Source: Acidimicrobiia bacterium | GTDB taxonomy: Bacteria; Actinomycetota; Acidimicrobiia; Acidimicrobiales; Poriferisodalaceae | Direction: 5' to 3' | Length of the DNA: 62,046 bases | Assembly: GCA_022822525.1 (NCBI GenBank) | Contig: JAJEBN010000029.1 | Location: forward strand, 1 to 62,046 | Shown: positions 27,909 through 37,145 of the stretch, one piece after another | Layout: each line of letters begins with the position of its first letter | Position numbering within the stretch: position 1 is the stretch's first letter | Notes under the pieces: model-generated | What the model was told of the DNA's origin: nothing | Database searches by the model: none | The model's input: only the letters and a program-made list of their open reading frames with translations | Position numbers and translations under genes: made by a program

Positions 27909-29348
27909 TCAACCGCGTGAGCGGTAGGTGGCCCGGGCGCCGACGTGCTCCTTGTTGAGCCGCTTGGACAGGTGCAGGCCCTCGAGCACCAGCTCGACGG
28001 CCGAGGCCAGCACTGCGGGCGCGGCGCCCTCGTCCGACTGCGGTTCAGCCGCAGCGGCGACCAGCGACTCAGCGGCAACCGCCAGCGCCTGGTTGCCGGC
28101 GAGCAGCTCCATGTAGGCCTCCGAGCCGAGGTCGTCGCCGGTGTGCACCACGTTGCCCTCGCCGAAGCTGGCGACCACATCGCTCAGCTCGTCGGGCGAG
28201 AAGCGGTTCTTGAACACTTCGAGCACGGCCGCTCGCAGCATGGTCTCCACGATCTTGCCGTCGCGCCCCTCCTCCATCGACTCGATCTCGATCTTGCCGG
28301 CGGTGGAGCTCATGAGCGATTCGAGGTCGCTGACGCGGGGCACCACGTGCCGTTCGCCGCGCTGCAGCGCCCGGCGGGTGGCGTTGGCCGCGAGCGTCTC
28401 GGTGTTGGTGACGGTCATGCGCACAGACACGCCCGAGCGCTGGTTGACCTGGCTGCTGGCACGGGCCACATGGCTGAAGGTCGCCACGATCTCGGCCATG
28501 AAGTCGGGCAGCGTCACCACGACGCCCTCGCCCATCTCGGTGAGATCCAGCGGGCGGGCCTCCGCCGATGCGATGTCCATCTCGGTGTCGACGTCGAGCG
28601 GGTAGTGGGTGCGGATCTGGGCGCCGAAGCGGTCTTTCAGCGGCGTGATGATGCGGCCCCGGTTGGTGTAGTCCTCGGGGTTGGCGGTGGCCACCAGCAG
28701 CACGTCGAGCGGCAGGCGGATCTTGTAGCCGCGGATCTGCACGTCGCGCTCCTCGAGCACGTTCAGCAGGCCCACCTGGATGCGCTCGGCGAGGTCGGGC
28801 AGCTCGTTGATGGCGAAGATGCCGCGGTTGGTGCGCGGCACCAGCCCGTAGTGCAGCGTCAGCTCGTCGGACAGGTACCTGCCCTCGGCCACCTTGATCG
28901 GGTCGACTTCGCCGATGAGGTCGGCAATGGACGTGTCGGGCGTGGCCAGCTTCTCGCCGTAGCGAATGCTGCGATGCGCCCAGGCGATGGGGGTGTCGTC
29001 GCCGTGCTCGGCAACGAGATCGAGGGCGTGGCGGGACACCGGGTTGTAGGGGTCGTCGAAGATCTCCGAGCCCTCGATGTAGGGCATCCACTCATCGAGC
29101 AGGTTCACCAGCGAGCGGATCATGCGGGTCTTGGCCTGGCCCCGCTCTCCCAGGAACACCACGTCGTGGCCGGCCAGCATGGCGTTCTCGAGCTGGGGCA
29201 GCACCGTGTTCTCGTAGCCCAGCACTCCTTCGAACAGCGGCTCGGATGCGGCGATGGCCTTCGCGGCATTCGCCCGCATTTCCTCCTTGACCGGCCGGGA
29301 GACCCAGCCTGTCTTGCGCAGTTCGCCGAGCGTGGTGGGTTGGGTCAT
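27909..29348 (-). CDS. MoxR/ChlI-type AAA+ ATPase, Rv0958-like
   Basis: AAA+ ATPase of 479 residues. Walker A is GERGQAKTR (67-75), Walker B-like GIFAINELPDL, and sensor 1 VLLVATANPEDYTNRG; the order matches Mg-chelatase subunit I and MoxR proteins. The C-terminal third is a helical lid. It forms a pair with the downstream VWA gene, as Rv0958 with Rv0959 in mycobacteria; no chelatase large subunit is nearby, so porphyrin metallation is unlikely. A long frame continues upstream through two tRNA-like elements, but the ATG at 29348 gives the family N-terminus. Those elements lie in its 5' region on the same strand. Confidence 0.9.
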   Translation of the reverse strand: MTQPTTLGELRKTGWVSRPVKEEMRANAAKAIAASEPLFEGVLGYENTVLPQLENAMLAGHDVVFLGERGQAKTRMIRSLVNLLDEWMPYIEGSEIFDDPYNPVSRHALDLVAEHGDDTPIAWAHRSIRYGEKLATPDTSIADLIGEVDPIKVAEGRYLSDELTLHYGLVPRTNRGIFAINELPDLAERIQVGLLNVLEERDVQIRGYKIRLPLDVLLVATANPEDYTNRGRIITPLKDRFGAQIRTHYPLDVDTEMDIASAEARPLDLTEMGEGVVVTLPDFMAEIVATFSHVARASSQVNQRSGVSVRMTVTNTETLAANATRRALQRGERHVVPRVSDLESLMSSTAGKIEIESMEEGRDGKIVETMLRAAVLEVFKNRFSPDELSDVVASFGEGNVVHTGDDLGSEAYMELLAGNQALAVAAESLVAAAAEPQSDEGAAPAVLASAVELVLEGLHLSKRLNKEHVGARATYRSRG

Positions 29349-29422
29349 GGCGGGCAACCTACCCGCCCGCCCCGATACCGCGCAGGTGTGTTGCGCGGCC
29401 AGTTGGCCGCGCGTAGCGTGAC

Positions 29423-29487
29423 CGGTGGAGGCGCAGGGGCTCAAGCCCCTCGGGAATGGATTTACAGCCCCGCCCGGTTGCGCCTTC
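29423..29487 (-). repeat. tRNA-like element, copy B
   Basis: On the minus strand this 65-nt copy has a 6-of-7 paired acceptor-like stem (GAAGGCG / CGCCTCC), the shared core CTGTAAATCCATTCCCG, and a T-arm-like hairpin AGGGG-CTTGAG-CCCCT. Its 3' end is ACCG rather than ACCA. It is 92 bp from copy A. The T-arm sequence differs from copy A but the stem is kept, which suggests conserved folding. Confidence 0.6.
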
Positions 29488-29509
29488 GATTTGTCCCGCA
29501 TAGCGTGAC

Positions 29510-29580
29510 TGGTGGAGGCAAGGGGAATCGAACCCCTCGGGAATGGATTTACAGGCCCTCCCGGCCACCCGGCTGCCCCC
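29510..29580 (-). repeat. tRNA-like element with encoded CCA, copy A
   Basis: On the minus strand this 71-nt element has a 7-bp acceptor-like stem (GGGGGCA / TGCCTCC, one G-U), a classical T arm (AGGGG-TTCGATT-CCCCT), discriminator A and an encoded CCA. Between them is a 36-nt region with a 3-bp D-arm-like hairpin and a stem of about 7 bp closing a loop with TGTAAAT, reminiscent of a tyrosine anticodon loop. It is too short for normal D and anticodon arms plus a tyrosine-type variable arm, so I do not call it a functional tRNA. Confidence 0.6.
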
Positions 29581-29691
29581 TGGAACGAAGCCCACACAGC
29601 TCCGCTCCTCGAAGACCCCCGCTCGGCTCGCTGGGCGGGGGTCTCGCATGATATTCGTGCATCGCTTATTCGTCACTTTCAATATCTTCCA

Positions 29692-30972
29692 ATGATCTTC
29701 ACGCTGACGGCCCCCGGCGAGGACGCCCGCGCACTCGCGGGCGACTGGCTGGTGCGGGCCGCTGGGCAGGGCGAGTGGCGCACGGTGGCCGAACGCGGGC
29801 TCGACGAGTCGGGCTGGCAGGCCACTTCGACGCCCGGCCGGTGGTGGCTGGACCCTGGCCTCGCCGACGAGAGCGCCGTCCTGTACCGGCGGCACTTCGA
29901 GCTGCCGCCGGACCTGGCGGCTGAGCTGGACGGTGCTGAGCACGATCACACTCACCGGGACACCCACGGGGACGCTCGCTGGTGGTTGGTTGCGAGCGGG
30001 CTGTGCGAGCTGGGTCACCTGTGGTTCGACGGCACCTACCTCGGTGATCTGCGGGGGCGGCACGCGCAGCACGCTTTCGAGGTGGATGGGCTGCTTCGCC
30101 ACAGTCGCGAGCACCTCGCCGCGGTCGAAGCCGCCCACGGCACCGCCCGAGTGCCCGAGGACCACGACGCGCAGGTGAAGATCCAGCGAACCGGGCCCGC
30201 GCGCATCCAGCGTGTGCGTGCGCTGGTGATCGAGGCCAGCCCTGACCGGGCGGTGCTGCGCGTCGCCGGGACCGTCGACAGCAGCGGCACGCACCGTGCA
30301 GAAGTGACGACGACCGTGTTGAGCGTCGACGATCCGTCTGCGGGATGGTCCCGTGACCCGACGCGCCAAGTCGCACGCCTGGACAACGGCATGTCGCTGT
30401 CAGAACCCATCCTGGCCCGCGGCCGCAACGATCTGGAGTGGCTGGTCGCGGTCGAGCAGCCGTCGCTGTGGTGGCCCGCCGGCATGGGAGACCAAGCTCA
30501 GTACTGCATCGACATCGACGTCGCGGTCGACGGGTGCTCCAGCCATGCAGTGAGACTCCTCACCGGCATCCGGACCGTCACCAGGCGCGGCGAAGGGCTG
30601 TTCGTCAACGGCGAGAGCTGCGGTGGCGGCCCCGCCGAGGCGGCAGTTGCGCTGGCTGGCTTGGCTCATCGCAGCGTCTACGAAGGCGCCGATGCCGCGG
30701 GCACCCTGCTGTGCCAGCAAGTCCCGCTCTCCCCGACAGCGTTCGCCGGCGCCGAGCGCAGCCTGCGGGCGCTGGGGGCACGCGCTGCGGCCGCTGCAGC
30801 CGACCACGCCGGCCATCACCCCAGCGTGGTGAGCTGGCAGCTCGACCCGCCGCGCACCGCTCCCCGGCCGACCTTGCTGCGGGGTCGCTGGACCGGTCGC
30901 GTGCTGCGCCAAGCCATGACCGCAGCCGACCCCACCCGACCCCAGACGAAGCGCGGCCCGGACGCGAGCTGA
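29692..30972 (+). CDS. GH2-like sugar-binding protein lacking catalytic barrel
   Basis: Protein of 426 residues. The N-terminal 160 residues resemble the sugar-binding jelly-roll domain of glycoside hydrolase family 2/beta-mannosidase (YRRHFELP, then HLWFDGTYLGDLRGRHAQHAF). A later segment (PSLWWPAGMGDQAQYCIDID) resembles the immunoglobulin-like domain just before the catalytic barrel. The barrel with its Glu pair is absent; the remaining 140 residues are Ala-rich and helical (GAERSLRALGARAAAAAADH). It may be a non-catalytic carbohydrate-binding or structural protein, or a decayed enzyme. The ATG at 29692 has no ribosome-binding sequence; an earlier open frame runs through the tRNA-like element and is spurious. 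Confidence 0.6.
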   Translation: MIFTLTAPGEDARALAGDWLVRAAGQGEWRTVAERGLDESGWQATSTPGRWWLDPGLADESAVLYRRHFELPPDLAAELDGAEHDHTHRDTHGDARWWLVASGLCELGHLWFDGTYLGDLRGRHAQHAFEVDGLLRHSREHLAAVEAAHGTARVPEDHDAQVKIQRTGPARIQRVRALVIEASPDRAVLRVAGTVDSSGTHRAEVTTTVLSVDDPSAGWSRDPTRQVARLDNGMSLSEPILARGRNDLEWLVAVEQPSLWWPAGMGDQAQYCIDIDVAVDGCSSHAVRLLTGIRTVTRRGEGLFVNGESCGGGPAEAAVALAGLAHRSVYEGADAAGTLLCQQVPLSPTAFAGAERSLRALGARAAAAAADHAGHHPSVVSWQLDPPRTAPRPTLLRGRWTGRVLRQAMTAADPTRPQTKRGPDAS

Positions 30973-31097
30973 GCCTCTGCGGGCAGGCGCCGGCGCGGCG
31001 AAACATCGGCACTCGCGCGGGATCAGCAAGTACCGTACGGCCCTGGCGTGCTCAGCCCCGAGCGAGCCCCGCCGACCGCCGCCCCCAGGAGGAACAC

Positions 31098-31937
31098 ATG
31101 GCGCCGACTGCCACGCAGGCCGCCGGGTCTGCACCGGTGTTCAAGACCAAGCGCCCGCTGCCGTTCCCGCTGAACATCTACCAGTCAGCGATCGGCCGCA
31201 AGTGGGTCATGGCCTGGACCGGCATCGGGCTGCTGGGCTTCGTGATCGTTCACATGATCGGCAACCTGCACCTCTATGAGGGCCCCTCGCGGATGTACGA
31301 GTACGCCGAGACGCTGCGCGACCTCGGCGGCGGGCTGCTGCCCCGCACGCTGGTGCTGTGGATCATGCGGGTGGGGTTGCTGGGAATGTTCGTGGTGCAC
31401 CTGCATTCGGCGTACACGCTGAAGGAACGCAGCCGGCTGGCGTCGGAGCGGGCGGGCTTCGTGGGCGGCGCCAAGAAATACGCATCCAAGCGCGACTACA
31501 TCGCCGCCAACTACGCCTCGCGCACCATGCGCTGGACGGGCCCGATCGTGGGCCTGTACGTGCTGTTCCACCTGGCCGACCTGACGTGGGGCTGGTGGCT
31601 GGGCGACGCCTACGTGCGGGGCGACCCGTACCACAACGTGGTGGAGTCGCTGTCGACGATCCCGGTGGCGATCATCTATGTGGTGGCCAACGTGGCGTTG
31701 GCCGTCCACATCTTCCACGGCACCTGGAGCATGTTTCAGAGCCTCGGCGTGAACAACCCGCGCTACAACGGCCTGCGCCGCAACCTGGCCACCGTGCTGG
31801 CCGGCGTGGTGCTGGTGGGCAACCTGTCATTCCCGGTGCTGGTGCAGGCCGGGCTGGTCGACGAGGACAACCGGGAGTGCCCGGTCAACGACACCACCGG
31901 CCTCGAGTGTCTCGAGGCTGAGGCGGAGGTGCACTGA
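31098..31937 (+). CDS. sdhC: succinate dehydrogenase cytochrome b558 subunit
   Basis: Membrane anchor of 279 residues with five hydrophobic helices and several helix histidines suited to bind two haems ([37 protein letters not shown]). This is the b558-type single anchor of SdhCAB complexes found in Actinobacteria and Firmicutes, which carries quinone chemistry without a separate SdhD. AGGAGG lies about six bases before the ATG and sets the start against an upstream open frame. One base separates its stop from sdhA. It begins the sdhCAB operon. Confidence 0.94.
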   Translation: MAPTATQAAGSAPVFKTKRPLPFPLNIYQSAIGRKWVMAWTGIGLLGFVIVHMIGNLHLYEGPSRMYEYAETLRDLGGGLLPRTLVLWIMRVGLLGMFVVHLHSAYTLKERSRLASERAGFVGGAKKYASKRDYIAANYASRTMRWTGPIVGLYVLFHLADLTWGWWLGDAYVRGDPYHNVVESLSTIPVAIIYVVANVALAVHIFHGTWSMFQSLGVNNPRYNGLRRNLATVLAGVVLVGNLSFPVLVQAGLVDEDNRECPVNDTTGLECLEAEAEVH

Positions 31938-31938
31938 C

Positions 31939-33890
<1,952 letters not shown>

Positions 33891-33894
<4 letters not shown>

Positions 33895-34691
33895 GCGGGG
33901 CAAACGGCCAGCACAGCGGCAGCAGCACCTTGAACCTCACGTTGCGGATCTGGCGCCAGGAGGGGCCAGACGCACCGGGGCGGTTCCAGACCTTCGACGC
34001 TCCCGGCGTGAGCGAGGACATGTCGTTCCTCGAGCTGCTCGACATCATCAATGAGCGGTTGATCGCCGGCGGCGATGTGCCGATCGAGTTCGACCACGAC
34101 TGCCGCGAGGGCATCTGCGGCATGTGCAGCCTGATGATCGATGGCCGGGCGCACGGTCACGAAGCCGCCACCACGACGTGCCAGCTGCACTTGCGCAAGT
34201 TCTCCGACGGCGACGTCATCACCGTGGAGCCGTTCCGGGCGAAGGCGTTCCCGGTGGTGCGTGACCTGGTGGTCGACCGCAGCTCCTTTGACCGCATCAT
34301 CGAGGCGGGCGGCTACATCTCGGTCAACACCGGCGCTGTCGGCGACGCCAACCTGACGCCCGTGCCCAAGGAGGCGTCGGACACGTCGTTCGATGCCGCT
34401 GCGTGCATCGGGTGCGGTGCCTGCGTGGCTGCGTGCCCGAACTCCGCGGCCCAGCTGTTCACCTCGGCGAAGCTGGCGCATCTCAACCTGATCCCCCAGG
34501 GCCAGCCCGAGCGCTGGGAGCGCACCGAGGCCATGGTGGAGACGATGGAGCAGTACTTCGGCTCGTGCACCAACCACGGCGAGTGCACCGAGGCCTGCCC
34601 CAAGGAGATCAGCCTCGACTTCATCGCGTTCATGAACCGCGACTACGTCAAGGCCAAGATCAAGAACCGCAAGCTGACCGGCCAGAGCTGA
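33891..34691 (+). CDS. sdhB: succinate dehydrogenase iron-sulfur subunit
   Basis: Iron-sulfur protein of 266 residues. Four cysteines for the [2Fe-2S] cluster lie at 71, 76, 79 and 97 ([16 protein letters not shown]). The C-terminal ferredoxin-like domain holds [12 protein letters not shown] and a later HGECTEACP for the other clusters. It passes electrons from FAD to the haem/quinone anchor. The GTG start at 33891 overlaps the sdhA stop (GTGA); an earlier in-frame start would sit deep inside sdhA. Confidence 0.97.
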
Positions 34692-34735
34692 GCCGGTCGG
34701 CCTGGGGTCGCAGGCGTGGCTAGCGTGCCGCGTTC

Positions 34736-37093
34736 GTGGAGACTTCGCCCGTGACGCGCCAAGGCCTGCCCCGCTCGAGAACCGTCAAGGCGGCAGTGGC
34801 GCTGGTCGCGGCGCTGGCGCTTGCTCTGCCTGCCGTGCCGGCTGCTGCACAGCAGCCGTCGAACTTCGTGCGCAGCGGGTCGAATCTGACGCTGGTCGTG
34901 GCGAGCTGCCCGGGACCGGCCGACAACGCGGTCGCCGAGGCGCTGGCGGCCCACGCCCGCAACGCAGCGAAGGTGTGCGTCGATCCGAGCGGACTGTCTG
35001 CGGACGCCGCGGCGCTGATCGCCGAGTTCTCGCCCGACCGGGTGATCGTGGTGGGCGGCGAGGTTGCGGTGCCCCCCGCGGTGATGGACGAGCTGACCGA
35101 AGCCGTGCGAGCGGCGTACCGCTGGGCAATCGTCGAGCGCCTCAACGGCGCCACCCGGGTCGACACCGCTGCGTTGGCGGCGCGCGTGTCGCTGGAACAC
35201 CCCGATGTGGCCGGGCCGGACGCGGTCACCCTCATCGTGGCCAACGGTTGGAACGGTGGCGAGGTCCGCACCGCGGCCGACATTGCCGAGCAAGCAGCCG
35301 ACGCTGCTGTTGCGTACATCTCGCCGCGCACGATTGCGGACGGACTGCCGGCCGCCACGGCTGCGCTCATCGCCGACTATCGGCCTGCCCGGGTCGTTGT
35401 GGTGGGCCTCCCGGACGAGATGGGGTCGGTCACCGAAGCGGCGATCGAGTCAGCGCTCGACGCACACGAGCTGGCCGTGGAAATCGAGCGAGTCGCCGAA
35501 GCCGGCGAACCTCGCTTCTTCACGCCCGAGGCATCGCCGTCGGTCGAGCGCGCCCGCGCGACCTTCACGTCCATCGTCGAGGGCACGCACCGGTCCGCGG
35601 CGGTGAGCGACGAGCAAGTGCCGGTCCTGGCGGCGAGCTCGGCGCGCGGCCCCCTGGGCTCGGGCCGCGGACACCGGCTCTGGACGGTTCGCGCTGACGG
35701 CTCGGGGCGCCAGCTGCACTCGACAGAGCACCGGGGCTGGGCATGGAGCCCCGGCGACGGTCAGCTGAGCTGGGCCAACCTCGACGGGCGGCTGCGTGTC
35801 GCCGATCTCGCCGGCGACGAACGTGTCGTGTCCGACACCGGCCAGTACCCCTCCTGGTCGCCCGATGGCAGTCACGTCGTCACGTTCAGACTCGCCGGTC
35901 CTACCGCATTCGGCAGCCGCAACAACACCGAGGCGCATATCGCCGCCGCCGACGGCCGAGGTTTCCGGCGCATCGGCGTCATCGACTACCGCACGTTCCT
36001 CTACGCGGACTTGCCGCTGTCAGCCTGGTCACCCGACGGGACGCACTTCGCGTACGTCGAGCTGGTGGCCGGCCCCGAGATCGGCGACACGTCGTCTGTC
36101 GCCCGCATCTGGTCGGTCGATGCATCGGCGCCGGCGCTCACCCTCGGCGAGGACGTCACATTCCTCGGCTGGTCTCCCGACGGCAGCCATTTCGCCTACG
36201 GCACCCCGAGCGACTGCGACGGCAACGGGCGAGACGAGAGCCAGAACCTGTGGATAGCCCGCTCTGACGGCAGCGACGCTCGCGATCTGGGCTTCATCCA
36301 CCGGATCCAGTGGCGCCTGCTGTACCTGTGGTCGCCCGACGGTGCCCACGTCGCCTACGAATCTCTCGACCCGGCCGACTGCTCGCAGCACCTCAAGGTG
36401 ACCACGGTCGGCGGCGAAGCCACCGCGCTCGAGCCGATCGCCGAGGGCCGGCTGCTCGGCTGGTCGCCCAACGGCACCCACTTGGGCTACGGCATCACCG
36501 TGGGCACCCCGGGCAAGGGCGTCCCGCTGCGTGAGCATGCGTGGGTGGTGCGGCTCGACGGCAGCGACCGGCGCGAGCTCGGCGAGGCCAGGCCCACCGT
36601 GTTCGGGTCGGTGCTGTGGTCAGCCGACGGCGATCACTTGGCGTACACCGAGAAGCTGCGTGACCCCGACGGCAACGTCGTCGGCGCCCGGCCGGTCGTA
36701 CAGCGGGCAGACGGCATCGGCGGGCCGGCGGTCATCGCCGAGCAGGGGAACATCGTGGCTTGGTCGCCGATCGACCGGCGCCTCGCCTACGTCTCGCACC
36801 TCGACGAGTACGGCGACGACAGCATCGACCGGCGAGCGCTGCACATCCACACCGCCGGCGCGCCCGATGCCGATGTGACCCTCGTGTACGAGCTGTCCGA
36901 CATCACCCTGGGCGGGCAGTGGTCACCCGACGGTGACTACATCGGGTACGTCTCGGGCCCGACGGAGTTGCTGCTGGACTGGTTCATCAATCGGCGGCGT
37001 GGCTCGGATGCGTGGGTCGTGTCCACGAGCGATCCGCGCTGGACGCGTCGAGTGGTCACCGACATCACCTGGGGCGAGTGGCAGCCCCGCTGA
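34736..37093 (+). CDS. secreted cell-wall-binding/beta-propeller protein, copy 1
   Basis: Exported protein of 785 residues. A signal peptide (KAAVALVAALALALPAVPAAAQ) is followed by a module of about 200 residues like cell-wall-binding repeat 2 (PDRVIVVGGEVAVPPAVMDE, GATRVDTAALAAR). The rest contains many WD40/PD40-type blades with the recurring W-S-P-D-G motif (SWSPDGSHVV, AWSPDGTHFAY, GWSPDGSHFAY, QWSPDGDYIGY), as in TolB propellers. A function in wall-attached binding or sensing is inferred; no enzyme site is visible. The GTG start at 34736 lies 44 bases after sdhB. A second copy follows directly, sharing organisation and many residues, so this is a tandem duplication. Confidence 0.8.
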   Translation: METSPVTRQGLPRSRTVKAAVALVAALALALPAVPAAAQQPSNFVRSGSNLTLVVASCPGPADNAVAEALAAHARNAAKVCVDPSGLSADAAALIAEFSPDRVIVVGGEVAVPPAVMDELTEAVRAAYRWAIVERLNGATRVDTAALAARVSLEHPDVAGPDAVTLIVANGWNGGEVRTAADIAEQAADAAVAYISPRTIADGLPAATAALIADYRPARVVVVGLPDEMGSVTEAAIESALDAHELAVEIERVAEAGEPRFFTPEASPSVERARATFTSIVEGTHRSAAVSDEQVPVLAASSARGPLGSGRGHRLWTVRADGSGRQLHSTEHRGWAWSPGDGQLSWANLDGRLRVADLAGDERVVSDTGQYPSWSPDGSHVVTFRLAGPTAFGSRNNTEAHIAAADGRGFRRIGVIDYRTFLYADLPLSAWSPDGTHFAYVELVAGPEIGDTSSVARIWSVDASAPALTLGEDVTFLGWSPDGSHFAYGTPSDCDGNGRDESQNLWIARSDGSDARDLGFIHRIQWRLLYLWSPDGAHVAYESLDPADCSQHLKVTTVGGEATALEPIAEGRLLGWSPNGTHLGYGITVGTPGKGVPLREHAWVVRLDGSDRRELGEARPTVFGSVLWSADGDHLAYTEKLRDPDGNVVGARPVVQRADGIGGPAVIAEQGNIVAWSPIDRRLAYVSHLDEYGDDSIDRRALHIHTAGAPDADVTLVYELSDITLGGQWSPDGDYIGYVSGPTELLLDWFINRRRGSDAWVVSTSDPRWTRRVVTDITWGEWQPR

Positions 37094-37145
37094 GCATCGG
37101 CCGCGGCCCAGTGGCTCGGCGGCCCAGCGATAGCATTCCGCCCCG

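Larger units (their letters stand above)
29349..29691. other. 343-base non-coding region with two tRNA-like elements
   Basis: The gap between the MoxR gene (minus) and the GH2-like gene (plus) contains two related structured repeats described separately, and an AT-richer stretch at 29650-29691 that should hold the plus-strand promoter. Confidence 0.6.

Noticed and set aside
29510..29580. Copy A as a genuine tRNA-Tyr
   Set aside because: The T arm, acceptor stem and CCA are right, and TGTAAAT resembles a tyrosine anticodon loop, but there are only 36 bases for D arm, anticodon arm and variable arm, and the anticodon stem does not pair in the standard register.
29512..29691. N-terminal extension of the GH2-like protein (EARGIEPLGNGFTG)
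   Set aside because: This is translation of the antisense of the tRNA-like element; such peptides are common spurious products of tRNA 3' ends. The ATG at 29692 is used instead.
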